From contig CAZPFP010000016.1 in NCBI GenBank assembly GCA_964585895.1, forward strand, positions 1 to 14,596: 14,596 nt of DNA, written 5' to 3'. The translations under genes and the position numbers were made by a program. The stretch comes from CAZPFP01 sp964585895. GTDB taxonomy: Bacteria > Patescibacteriota > Microgenomatia > PFEM01 > JAHIFH01. Each line of letters opens with the position of its first letter. Position 1 is the stretch's first letter. This document shows, piece by piece, positions 5,894 to 11,990 of the stretch. The notes beneath the pieces are model-generated. The model was given only the letters and a program-made list of their open reading frames with translations, did not search any database and was not told the DNA's origin.

Positions 5894-6274
5894 CTATTTG
5901 CTTCTTTCTTTTTCAGTGGCGTTGGTGAGAATGTCCATTGTCCAGACAAAGGCAGTTGTAGAACCACCGGCCATTGGGGCAAAGAAAGAGGCGATGATGA
6001 CAGGATCGGCATTTTGTTTTTGGCAGATGAAGAGAATGAGAAGCCCTATTATGGAGAGGGAAAGACTGATGATTAGATAGCGGTTTTTCATCTGGAGAGG
6101 GGTTTCTTTGATGGCGGCAATGATCGTGGCGATACCGGCGCCGAGATTGGACAAGGCGCCTAAAGCTAAGGCTACCACTAATGGAATGGGAATTCCAGGA
6201 CGAATGAACCACATGAAGAAAAGGCCTATCAAGATCGTGGCGATACCGGCGCTATACCCGAATTTCTTGCTCAT
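5894..6274 (-). CDS. Uncharacterised four-helix membrane protein
   Basis: The 126-aa protein has four predicted membrane helices: GIATILIGLFFMWFI, IPLVVALALGALSNLGAGIA, YLIISLSLSIIGLLILFIC and a Gly/Ala-rich one around VIIASFFAPMAGGSTTAFVW. The C-terminal tail is charged (TNATEKERSK). I do not recognise the family. The ATG at 6274 was chosen over a TTG at 6286 because GGAGGAG sits just upstream of the ATG as a Shine-Dalgarno. It is the last of a same-strand row of small membrane proteins and is followed by a terminator. The short loops suggest a compact bundle. Function unknown. Confidence 0.75.
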   Translation of the reverse strand: MSKKFGYSAGIATILIGLFFMWFIRPGIPIPLVVALALGALSNLGAGIATIIAAIKETPLQMKNRYLIISLSLSIIGLLILFICQKQNADPVIIASFFAPMAGGSTTAFVWTMDILTNATEKERSK

Positions 6275-6296
6275 TTTCTCCTCCAAACTTATCTTA

Positions 6297-6482
6297 TTAA
6301 TCTGACTTTAAACGAAGGATTCCCATGATGCTGAGAACAACCATGGTTGATGTGCAGACTGCGATAATAACACTAGTGGCGGAACCTTTGGATATTTCAA
6401 TCACATCGGCAAGGTATAAGCCAGTAAGAAAGCCTATGAGAACCGCCAAAAGGATAAGGATAATCAGAATTGCTGTTTTCAT
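6297..6482 (-). CDS. Uncharacterised two-helix small membrane protein
   Basis: The 61-aa protein has two hydrophobic segments (AILIILILLAVLIGFLTGLY and VIIAVCTSTMVVLSIMGIL) joined by an acidic turn (ADVIEISKGS), and ends RLKSD. The Shine-Dalgarno AAGGAAAG precedes the ATG, which overlaps the stop of the gapped upstream gene (ATGA), so translation is probably coupled. Family not recognised. Confidence 0.7.
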   Translation of the reverse strand: MKTAILIILILLAVLIGFLTGLYLADVIEISKGSATSVIIAVCTSTMVVLSIMGILRLKSD

Positions 6483-6663
6483 TTTCTTTCCTTCTTTTTT
6501 GTTCTTTTAATGAGATACACAATAAGAGAGTAGCTGAGGCAGAAGGCGAAAAGCATCAGTATGATCGTTCCGACCGGTTGCCAACTTTCAGGTATGAGTA
6601 CGGAAAGGAAACTGGCGATGATCTCAAAGACGGCAAAGAGNNNNNNNNNNATCGCTTGTTCAT
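6479..6663 (-). CDS. Small membrane protein crossed by an assembly gap
   Basis: The ATG at 6663, behind AAAAGGAG, starts MNKR and then enters the run of N (6650-6641). After the gap a clean frame of 53 codons continues: LFAVFEIIASFLSVLIPES, then WQPVGTIILMLFAFCLSYSL, then IVYLIKRTKKKERK and TGA at 6481-6479. This gives two membrane helices and a basic tail, as in its neighbours. With exactly ten N the start and the body are out of frame, so the gap length is probably a placeholder (about 8 or 11 bases modulo 3 would fit). The stop overlaps the next start (ATGA). Confidence 0.65.
6641..6650. other. Run of ten N (assembly gap)
   Basis: Ten undetermined bases inside a small membrane protein gene. 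The flanking frames do not agree across ten bases, so the run most likely marks a scaffold gap of unknown length. Confidence 0.95.
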
Positions 6664-6677
6664 TTCTTTTCTCCTTT

Positions 6678-6776
6678 TTACGAAATAAGAGTTGAGAAAC
6701 AAGGGGAAAGAAGAATAAGAACAGCTAAGATGACCAGCAGAATGACAAGATAAACAATGGCTTTGGGTGTTTTCAT
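6678..6776 (-). CDS. 32-residue single-helix membrane peptide
   Basis: The ORF begins MKTPKAIVYLVILLVILAVL and continues as hydrophobic residues, ending SPCFSTLIS. The strong Shine-Dalgarno AAGGAAGG lies four bases before the ATG. The stop is 14 bases before the next start, which has its own AAAAGGAG. It is the first of four small membrane genes in a row. The coding call rests on the ribosome site, the hydrophobic helix and the operon position; the length is too short for homology. Confidence 0.5.
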   Translation of the reverse strand: MKTPKAIVYLVILLVILAVLILLSPCFSTLIS

Positions 6777-6918
6777 TGCCTTCCTTTCTTGATAATGTCA
6801 AGGAGCCAAACTGAACTGCCTATAGTTTAACAAAGTAAAGACAAAAGTCAAACAAAACTGGAGGATCGTTGGAAGGGGCGGATTATATTAAAATTGAAAA
6901 ATTATGTCAAGGGTGTTT

Positions 6919-7845
6919 TTACTCTTCTTCTGGTTTTTCCGGCTCTTTTTCTTCTTTGGGTTTTTCCTTTACTTTTTTCTTTGGTTGGCGGCGGGCGTAA
7001 ACGGCAAAGGAAATTCCCGCGCCAATCAGGGCCAAGAGAATTAATCCACTAATAATGGCTTGGCCAGAAGTAAAAATTCCCAGAATTAAACCTGTTTCTT
7101 TTGCCTCAGGACTAGGGCTAGGGGATTCTTCTGGAGTAGGTGAAGGCTCTTCCTCGCCAACAACTGCTTCTTCTTCAAGTTCTTCAGCTGGCTCAACCCC
7201 TGGTGAGGGCGATGGCTCTGGTGAGGGAGAAGGAGAGGGCTCGAAATGATATTGCACCACGATATTGGCTCTTTGAGTGCCTGATTCTTTTGATTTTAAA
7301 GTAAAAGCATATTCAGTTTCGGCGGCTCCATAAAGAAAACCATAGGGGTAGATAAAAATACCTTTATTCTCTGTGCCTTCCAGCCATTGGCGGACTAAAG
7401 GAGTGACATCAAGTTCTCGCCAGCCCACGGCGGTCAAAGAAAATTCTACTTCGATTGCCTGGGCTTGATTAATAGTGGGCTTATTATTCCAGGTAACCGT
7501 TGTTTCATCCCAATTACTCGTAATAGGACCAATATTGACTTTGGCTTCACTACTGTAATGAACTTCATTAGCGTAGAAGTTAAGAATGCCTTTGTCGAGG
7601 ATGGCCCCTTCGGGCAAATCAAGATTTTCGAATTGAAGATAACCCAGTCGAGTGGTGTATTTATTGCTGACGATTATACTGTCGATAGTACCCCGATTTT
7701 GGTCCGGATAAGCCTGATTAGCATATGTATCTTTGGTCACGTCCAGGGTTTTTGATTCCCCAGCCGCCATACAAACACTTTTAGGCAAGACGGAAAGGAA
7801 GATTATCGCGGGCAGGAGAAAAATGAAAAACTTAACCCGCTTCAT
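6919..7845 (-). CDS. Secreted, membrane-anchored DNRLRE-domain surface protein
   Basis: The 308-aa protein has four parts. A signal peptide (1-~28) has hydrophobic core FFIFLLPAIIFLSVL. A beta-sandwich of the DNRLRE type spans about 33-200, with motifs VTKDTYANQAYP, LGYLQFENLDLPEGAILDKG, WDETTVTWNNKP and ELDVTPLVRQWL. A Pro/Ser/Glu-rich linker follows (PSPSPSPEPSPSPG). A C-terminal membrane helix (IISGLILLALIGAGISFAVY) is followed by a Lys/Glu cytoplasmic tail. The domain is found in cell-surface and adhesion-type proteins and often carries an internal isopeptide; its role here is probably structural or adhesive at the cell surface. It is monocistronic with a near-consensus leaderless promoter and is divergent from the acyltransferase. 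Confidence 0.85.
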   Translation of the reverse strand: MKRVKFFIFLLPAIIFLSVLPKSVCMAAGESKTLDVTKDTYANQAYPDQNRGTIDSIIVSNKYTTRLGYLQFENLDLPEGAILDKGILNFYANEVHYSSEAKVNIGPITSNWDETTVTWNNKPTINQAQAIEVEFSLTAVGWRELDVTPLVRQWLEGTENKGIFIYPYGFLYGAAETEYAFTLKSKESGTQRANIVVQYHFEPSPSPSPEPSPSPGVEPAEELEEEAVVGEEEPSPTPEESPSPSPEAKETGLILGIFTSGQAIISGLILLALIGAGISFAVYARRQPKKKVKEKPKEEKEPEKPEEE

Positions 7846-7853
7846 TGGGTTGG

Positions 7854-7882
7854 ATTGTACAACATTAAGTCAATTTTGTCAA
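7854..7882 (-). promoter_or_regulatory. Leaderless promoter of the DNRLRE protein
   Basis: Perfect -35 TTGACA (7882-7877), 17-base spacer, -10 TACAAT (7859-7854), then 8 bases to the ATG at 7845. Initiation about 7-8 bases after the -10 box would put the first transcribed base at or next to the A of the ATG. Confidence 0.75.
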
Positions 7883-7893
7883 AAAATTAGTTT

Positions 7894-7922
7894 TTGTGAA
7901 TGAATTATTGATGTGTTAAAAT
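7894..7922 (+). promoter_or_regulatory. Leaderless promoter of the acyltransferase gene
   Basis: -35 TTGTGA (7894-7899), 17-base spacer, -10 TAAAAT (7917-7922), then TTTGACA and ATG at 7930. The 7-base distance predicts a transcript starting essentially at the ATG. It is divergent from, and separated by only 11 bases from, the -35 box of the DNRLRE promoter. Confidence 0.7.
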
Positions 7923-7929
7923 TTTGACA

Positions 7930-8778
7930 ATGCAAAATAGTGAGAGAACTGAACCAAATTCTTTTTTAGATTTGGTGGAAACCAGGGCAGAAAGATATCA
8001 AAAATTAAGGAAGCCAGCAGAGATTATTCTTAATTATTTGTATGGTGATTGTGGTTTGAAAAGTAAAGAGAATCAGGCAAACCTTGACTTAGCTAGAGAG
8101 TATTTAAAAAGAGGTTCGATAGTTTGGACTTTTGACCATCCGTCTTTGGATGATGGTGTTTTGGTAACTTTAACGATTTTGTCTGAATTTGGCGGCGTTG
8201 TTCAGGATATTAGCGGACCCCAATCACTCAAACATTACGATCCAAATCGTGATGTAGCTGGTGCCATAATGACAAGATTAATTCGTCCTGTGTCTAGAAT
8301 TGACTATCGTCCTGTTGTTCAAGCTTATGATTTGGACTCATATAGTGAGGTGGAGAGAAACAGATTAAATTTAGGGTTCGGTAGAAGAGCGAGAGAATTA
8401 CTGAAACAGCCGGGAGGAGTTTTGATAATTGCACCTGGAGGGACAAGAGATTGCGGAAAGCTAATTAGAGCAGAAAAAGGGGTCGAATTCCTAAGAAGAA
8501 GTGGGCCATTAGTGCGTTTTTTACCGATAGCGATTATTCCACAGGGACCAATTGGAGAAGAGTTTAATTTTGGTCATCAGTATCAGCTAACCGTAGGCCA
8601 ATTGTTTTCCGCGGAACAACTTGAGGGAAAATTCAACCAGTTAGGTTTTTCCACTGAACTTGAATTTCGGGACAAGTTAATGGTTGAGCTGGGAAGCTAT
8701 TTGCCGCCACAAATGCGGGGAGTTTATACTTCTGAAGTGGCTGAGTATGTGAGTTTAATGGAAGCAAGCTTACTTTAA
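7930..8778 (+). CDS. PlsC-like (LPLAT superfamily) acyltransferase, divergent
   Basis: The 282-aa soluble-looking protein carries the two core motifs of glycerophosphate/lysophospholipid acyltransferases in the right order. Motif I, H-x4-D, is in WTFDHPSLDDGVLV (H70, D75). Motif III is IIAPGGTRD (166-174), matching FPEGTRS, followed by LIRAEKGVEFLRR and the motif IV-like VRFLPIAIIPQGP. It has no clear membrane anchor. Expected to move an acyl chain to a lysolipid or other acceptor; the substrate cannot be told. The ATG at 7930 was preferred over a TTG at 7924 because it fits the leaderless promoter. The 3' end overlaps rpmG on the other strand by 9 bases. The family call comes from motifs and needs a profile search. 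Confidence 0.65.
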   Translation: MQNSERTEPNSFLDLVETRAERYQKLRKPAEIILNYLYGDCGLKSKENQANLDLAREYLKRGSIVWTFDHPSLDDGVLVTLTILSEFGGVVQDISGPQSLKHYDPNRDVAGAIMTRLIRPVSRIDYRPVVQAYDLDSYSEVERNRLNLGFGRRARELLKQPGGVLIIAPGGTRDCGKLIRAEKGVEFLRRSGPLVRFLPIAIIPQGPIGEEFNFGHQYQLTVGQLFSAEQLEGKFNQLGFSTELEFRDKLMVELGSYLPPQMRGVYTSEVAEYVSLMEASLL

Positions 8779-8943
8779 CTTGGAAGCCTCTTTGTGTTCG
8801 GTTTTCTTTCTGCATCTTCGACAAAACTTCTTTAAGACCAACTTATCTGGCGTATTGACCTTTGATTTACTGGTAATGTAATTCTGGGTTTTACAAACCG
8901 TACAAACTAAAGCAATTGGTTGTCTCGGTCCTTTTTTTGCCAT
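8770..8943 (-). CDS. rpmG: Ribosomal protein bL33
   Basis: The 57-aa zinc-ribbon ribosomal protein begins MAKKGPRQPIALVCTVCKTQ and shows both Cys pairs (CTVC at 14-17, CRRC at 41-44), with the typical NYITSKSKVN and LVLKKFCRRCRKKTEHKE. The ATG at 8943 lies 9 bases after an extended -10 box (TGTTAGAAT), so it is again near-leaderless. It is convergent with, and overlaps by 9 bases, the acyltransferase gene, and divergent from the TPR membrane protein. Confidence 0.93.
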   Translation of the reverse strand: MAKKGPRQPIALVCTVCKTQNYITSKSKVNTPDKLVLKKFCRRCRKKTEHKEASKLK

Positions 8944-8952
8944 GGCTGAATA

Positions 8953-8961
8953 ATTCTAACA
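8953..8961 (-). promoter_or_regulatory. Extended -10 promoter of rpmG
   Basis: TGTTAGAAT (8961-8953) is an extended -10 element (TG-n-TAGAAT) with no good -35, 9 bases before the rpmG ATG. Confidence 0.55.
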
Positions 8962-8997
8962 TAAAATGGTTAAATTAGGAACAGGAAGCTTTTTTTA

Positions 8998-9006
8998 TGC
9001 TAGAAT
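8998..9006 (+). promoter_or_regulatory. Extended -10 promoter of the TMTC-like TPR protein
   Basis: TGCTAGAAT (8998-9006) is an extended -10 element, 7 bases before the ATG at 9014. It almost mirrors the rpmG element on the other strand. It supports 9014 rather than the upstream in-frame ATG at 8966 as the start. Confidence 0.55.
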
Positions 9007-9013
9007 TGTTTTG

Positions 9014-10669
9014 ATGGGAGCGTTAATGGAAAAAATCTTTCAAGATAAACGGATTGCCATTGGTCTTTTAGTTGGCATAAGCATTGTTATTTACCTTAAT
9101 AGTCTTAATGGCGCCCTGGTTTCTGATGATATTGGTGCTATAACCAAAAACCTCTTAATTAATCAGCCCTGGCAGTATTTAGCCACTCGTAATTTTAATG
9201 GTTTTACTCTGTCAGTTAATTATCTGATAGGGGGAACTAATCCCTTTATCTATCATCTTACTAATCTTTTTCTTCATCTTGGGGTGGTGGTTTTGGTTTA
9301 CTATTTCCTTTTGAAAATTACCAGCCAAGAAATTTCATTCATTGCCAGTGTCCTTTTTGCGGTTCATCCGATTCATACCGAAGCGGTGAGCTGGATTTCT
9401 GGACGTTCGTATCTTTTGGGAGCAATTTTTCTTTTAGGTTCATTGTTGTTTTACACTGCTGCTGACAAAAAAGAGAAACAGAATTACTATTATTATTCTG
9501 CTTCTTTGATTTGTTTTTTTCTGGCTCAACTGGCTGAATTAAAATCAGTTGCCTTTTTGCTGATTATTGGTTTGTATGAACTTTGTTTTGGCAGGTTACG
9601 CCAGCGTTGGCTGAGATTGGTTCCTTTTCTGGCTTTAGCCCTTTTCTTTTTGGCTTTGCTTTTTGGTCCCTTTCAAACTCGGGTGATTATGGAAAATCCT
9701 GAATATGCCGGCGGGGTGACTCTAACCAATCCTCTTCACCAAATTCCTATTGCCTTGAGTACTTATTTAGAGTTATTTGCCTTTCCCATGAATTTAACTT
9801 TATATCATGAAGACCTTTCTTTTTCTTTAGCTAATTATTTGGTCAGATTGGCAATTATTGTTATATTGCTTGGTAGTTTGATATATTTTTATCGAAAAGA
9901 AAAACTCTTATTTTTCGGGTTTGGCTTTTTTATTTTGTCGCTAGCCCCAACCATGCTTCCTGTCCGAATTGCCTGGGTGGTGGCGGAACGATACCTCTAT
10001 TTTGGTTCAATAGGACTTTGTTTAGTGGCCGCTTGGGTTTTGGTTAAAGGCTTGAAGAAATATCCTCAGACGCTTCTGGTAGTCTTGGCGATTTTGGTTG
10101 GCCTATTGTCTGTCCGAACCATTATTCGCAATCAAGATTGGCGAACCAGGGAAACACTTTGGGTGGCCACGGCTCAAGTTTCACCAACCAGCGCTAAGGC
10201 TTGGAATAACATGGGCGATATTTATTCAGGCAAGAAAGATTTTCAGTCCGCGATTATGGCTTTTCAACGGGCGATTGAGCTGAAGCCGGATTATATTGAC
10301 GCCCATCATAATATTGGGGTGACTTATTTACAAATGAGGGAATTTGATCAAGCGATTGAGTGGTTTGAAAAAGCGATTGCCATTCACCCCATTCCTCAGT
10401 CTTATCATGACATGGGTGTGGCTCATTTCTACTTGGGGAATTTTGACAAAGCAGAAAAGTTATTTAAGAAAGTATTGGAATTAGATCCCAATAGCCCCAT
10501 GGGTTACAATTCTTTAGGGTTGCTTTATCTCAAAGCAGGAAAGATTGATGAGGCTCGCCAAACTTGGCAAACAGGCTTACAATTGAATCCTCTTAATGAA
10601 GGAATTAAGAAAAACCTTATCTTGCTTGAGCAGAGCTTACAAGCTTCTCCTTCGGCTTCACCTCAGTAG
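9014..10669 (+). CDS. Multi-spanning TMTC-like (GT-C fold) membrane protein with C-terminal TPR repeats
   Basis: The 551-aa protein has about ten membrane helices in its first ~390 residues, then four tetratricopeptide repeats (about 394-530; AKAWNNMGDIYSGKKDFQSA, AHHNIGVTYLQ, SYHDMGVAHFYLGNFDKAEK, NSLGLLYLKAGKIDEARQ) and a Ser/Pro tail. The first extracytoplasmic loop carries the acidic pair LVSDDIGAI, and FAVHPIHTEAVSWISGRSYL matches the signature of TMTC-type O-mannosyltransferases and their bacterial TPR relatives. It probably transfers sugar from a polyprenyl-phosphate donor to exported proteins; this is family inference. The ATG at 9014 was chosen because a start at 8966 would read through the promoter. 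Confidence 0.8.
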   Translation: MGALMEKIFQDKRIAIGLLVGISIVIYLNSLNGALVSDDIGAITKNLLINQPWQYLATRNFNGFTLSVNYLIGGTNPFIYHLTNLFLHLGVVVLVYYFLLKITSQEISFIASVLFAVHPIHTEAVSWISGRSYLLGAIFLLGSLLFYTAADKKEKQNYYYYSASLICFFLAQLAELKSVAFLLIIGLYELCFGRLRQRWLRLVPFLALALFFLALLFGPFQTRVIMENPEYAGGVTLTNPLHQIPIALSTYLELFAFPMNLTLYHEDLSFSLANYLVRLAIIVILLGSLIYFYRKEKLLFFGFGFFILSLAPTMLPVRIAWVVAERYLYFGSIGLCLVAAWVLVKGLKKYPQTLLVVLAILVGLLSVRTIIRNQDWRTRETLWVATAQVSPTSAKAWNNMGDIYSGKKDFQSAIMAFQRAIELKPDYIDAHHNIGVTYLQMREFDQAIEWFEKAIAIHPIPQSYHDMGVAHFYLGNFDKAEKLFKKVLELDPNSPMGYNSLGLLYLKAGKIDEARQTWQTGLQLNPLNEGIKKNLILLEQSLQASPSASPQ

Positions 10670-10725
10670 TGATTTATGGTAAAATTATCTTAATTAAGCC
10701 ATGGTAAATAAGTTTGGGGTTTGAT

Positions 10726-11322
10726 ATGAATCTGTCCATAGGAGAAGTCAAAAATTTATACTACAAAAGAGGTCTCAGTGCAAGAGAGGCTGGCGAGAAA
10801 CTTGATGTAACGGCTTGGCAAGTAATAAGATTTATGAGGAAGCACAAATTATCTCGCCGATCAGCGGCTACAACGCGAAGATTGCAGTTTTCAAGACAAT
10901 CACCGTCCTTTAAAATTAAAAAGAAATTAACTAGAAAAGAAGAAAAATTACGCGTTGCTGGCGTTATGCTCTATTGGGCTGAGGGTAATAAGCAAAAAAG
11001 TACTGTTGATCTTGCTAATAGTGACTATAGAATGATAAAGATATTTCTGAAATTCTTAAGAGAAATTTGTCAGGTAGATGAATCTCGCCTACGAGCTTTT
11101 GTTTATTGTTATGCTAATCAAGATATTGATGATTTAGAGAATTTCTGGAGGAGAGTTACCAGAATTCCTAAAGAACAATTTAGTAAACCTTATATTAGAA
11201 AGGACTTTTCTGATAAAAAGAAGGGAAAAATGAAACACGGGCTAGTTCATATTCGATATGCCGACCAAAAATTAGTTGGTCAAATTGACAAATGGATAAA
11301 AGAGTTTATAAAAAAAGCTTAG
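10726..11322 (+). CDS. Helix-turn-helix protein with possible LAGLIDADG-like endonuclease domain
   Basis: The 198-aa protein has an N-terminal resolvase-like HTH (IGEVKNLYYKRGLSAREAGE, then KLDVTAWQVIRFMRKHKLSR). A basic linker leads to a domain beginning RVAGVMLYWAEGNKQKSTVD, followed by LANSDYRMIKIFLKFLREIC, FVYCYANQD and HIRYADQKL. The GxxxxWxEG(N/T)K-...-NSDxxMIxxFL layout resembles a single LAGLIDADG-type homing-endonuclease fold (moderate confidence; acidic D/E residues are present). The start is uncertain: ATG 10726 or TTG 10714, no good Shine-Dalgarno. Its TAG stop (11320-11322) shares its last base with the first base of tRNA-Tyr. A position against a tRNA fits a selfish or targeting element, but a resident regulator cannot be excluded. 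Confidence 0.6.
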   Translation: MNLSIGEVKNLYYKRGLSAREAGEKLDVTAWQVIRFMRKHKLSRRSAATTRRLQFSRQSPSFKIKKKLTRKEEKLRVAGVMLYWAEGNKQKSTVDLANSDYRMIKIFLKFLREICQVDESRLRAFVYCYANQDIDDLENFWRRVTRIPKEQFSKPYIRKDFSDKKKGKMKHGLVHIRYADQKLVGQIDKWIKEFIKKA

Positions 11323-11404
11323 CCAGGGTACCGAAGTAGTCAAACGGGGCTCTCTGTAAAAGAGTTGGCGAAAGCCTTCGGGGGTGCAAATCCCTCCCCT
11401 GGCA
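11322..11404 (+). tRNA. tRNA-Tyr (anticodon GTA)
   Basis: Full cloverleaf of 83 nt. The acceptor GCCAGGG/CCCTGGC is perfect, the anticodon arm is GCTCT-CTGTAAA-AGAGT, and the long variable arm TGGCGAAAGCCTTC is typical of bacterial Tyr. The T arm is GGGGG-TGCAAAT-CCCTC, discriminator A. CCA is not encoded. The T-loop has G where U/pseudouridine 55 is expected. The first base overlaps the stop codon of the HTH gene. Confidence 0.93.
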
Positions 11405-11424
11405 CAGATGGGAGGCGAAAGAAA

Positions 11425-11727
11425 ATGACTTATAAGCAAGAAAGGCAAAACGAAATAAAAAGGGCAGATCGAGCGCTCATCAGAGCCGTAATTGGTGTTA
11501 GTCTCTTTGAAAAAGGACTGCTCGACTTAATAAATCTTAGAAGAGAAGTGAATGAGAGACTTGAGTCGGCTCGCTTAGGATTGCTTGCACTTAAAGATTT
11601 GGACGATCATTTGAGATTTCTAGAGAGTAAAGGTCTTGTTGGAAAAGATAACGACGGAGATGTTAGATTGACAGGCCAAGGTGAGCAATTTTTTAAAGAA
11701 ATAGTATCACCACCGGCAAGCGAATAG
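11425..11727 (+). CDS. Uncharacterised small winged-helix-like protein
   Basis: The 100-aa protein starts at the ATG at 11425 behind the Shine-Dalgarno GGAGGCGA; an upstream in-frame start would fall inside tRNA-Tyr. The N-terminal half is helical (QERQNEIKRADRALIRAVIG). The second half, LDDHLRFLESKGLVGKDNDG followed by DVRLTGQGEQFFKEI, looks like a recognition helix and wing of a winged-helix DNA-binding fold. I do not recognise a named family. It sits between two tRNA genes and may be co-transcribed with them. Confidence 0.6.
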   Translation: MTYKQERQNEIKRADRALIRAVIGVSLFEKGLLDLINLRREVNERLESARLGLLALKDLDDHLRFLESKGLVGKDNDGDVRLTGQGEQFFKEIVSPPASE

Positions 11728-11728
11728 T

Positions 11729-11763
11729 GCTGGCGTAGCTTAACTGACTAAAACAGCACGCCA
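11729..11763 (+). pseudogene. Separated tRNA 5' half (acceptor and D-arm), partner of the 3' half at 11869-11898
   Basis: GCTGGCG-TA-GCTTAACTGAC... reads as acceptor strand, positions 8-9 and D-arm of a tRNA, then loses tRNA form before any anticodon. The D-loop lacks the usual GG. The acceptor strand pairs 7/7 (one G-U) with CGTCAGC at 11891-11897. The same stretch also forms a hairpin (GTGCTG 11727-11732 / CAGCAC 11754-11759). It could be a degraded tRNA, an interrupted tRNA, or only a terminator-like hairpin after the 100-aa gene. Confidence 0.5.
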
Positions 11764-11769
11764 AATTTT

Positions 11770-11842
11770 GCCCGTGAAGCTCAGGTAGTAGAGCGCGGCT
11801 TTGGTAAAGCCGAGGACGGCGGTGCAAGTCCGCCCACGGGCT
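11770..11842 (+). tRNA. tRNA-Thr (anticodon GGT)
   Basis: Complete 73-nt cloverleaf. Acceptor GCCCGTG/CACGGGC, D arm GCTC...GAGC, anticodon arm CGGCT-TTGGTAA-AGCCG, T arm GGCGG-TGCAAGT-CCGCC, discriminator T, no encoded CCA. The T-loop again carries TGCAA rather than TTCAA/TTCGA. The gene lies between the two halves of another tRNA-like sequence. Confidence 0.93.
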
Positions 11843-11868
11843 CAAAAAGTTAAACTAAATATCAAAAA

Positions 11869-11898
11869 CGGTTACCGGTTCGACTCCGGTCGTCAGCT
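11869..11898 (+). pseudogene. Separated tRNA 3' half (T-arm and acceptor)
   Basis: Variable-loop-like CGGTT, perfect T arm ACCGG-TTCGACT-CCGGT, acceptor strand CGTCAGC and discriminator T. There is no matching anticodon arm directly upstream, where AT-rich sequence and tRNA-Thr(GGT) are found instead. The acceptor strand matches the 5' half at 11729-11735. Confidence 0.65.
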
Positions 11899-11912
11899 CA
11901 AATCTTCTTTAT

Positions 11913-11941
11913 TTGACTTTTTTGATGTATTAGTATATACT
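11913..11941 (+). promoter_or_regulatory. Promoter upstream of the VanW-like gene
   Basis: -35 TTGACT (11913-11918), 17-base spacer, -10 TATACT (11936-11941). The predicted start near 11948 is followed within about 10 bases by a terminator-like hairpin, then the ATG at 11991. Confidence 0.65.
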
Positions 11942-11957
11942 ATATCTCTGTTTGATA

Positions 11958-11983
11958 CCTCTGCGAAAGCAGAGGCTTTTTTA
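11958..11983 (+). terminator. Rho-independent terminator-like hairpin just upstream of the VanW-like gene
   Basis: CCTCTGC-GAAA-GCAGAGG (11958-11975; perfect 7-bp stem with a GNRA tetraloop) followed by CTTTTTTAT. It may end the tRNA transcript from upstream, act as an attenuator for the next gene, or both. Confidence 0.8.
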
Positions 11984-11990
11984 TAATTTG

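Noticed and set aside
5448..6080. 210-aa plus-strand open frame across secE and the 126-aa membrane protein
   Set aside because: It is antisense to several solid genes and a terminator; its composition mirrors the opposite strand.
6470..6801. Open frames on both strands that run through the N gap
   Set aside because: They depend on translating Ns and conflict with the short membrane-protein frames that have Shine-Dalgarno sites.
8966..9013. Longer start of the TMTC-like gene at ATG 8966
   Set aside because: The segment contains an extended -10 box (8998-9006) 7 bases before ATG 9014, and the added residues do not look like part of the protein.
11365..11424. Upstream in-frame start of the 100-aa winged-helix-like protein
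   Set aside because: It lies inside tRNA-Tyr; ATG 11425 has a proper Shine-Dalgarno.
11801..11986. 61-aa open frame over tRNA-Thr(GGT) and the following tRNA half
   Set aside because: It covers a confident tRNA, a T-arm and a promoter; no coding features.
11952..11990. TTG start of the VanW-like gene at 11952
   Set aside because: It would translate the terminator hairpin; the signal peptide begins naturally at ATG 11991.
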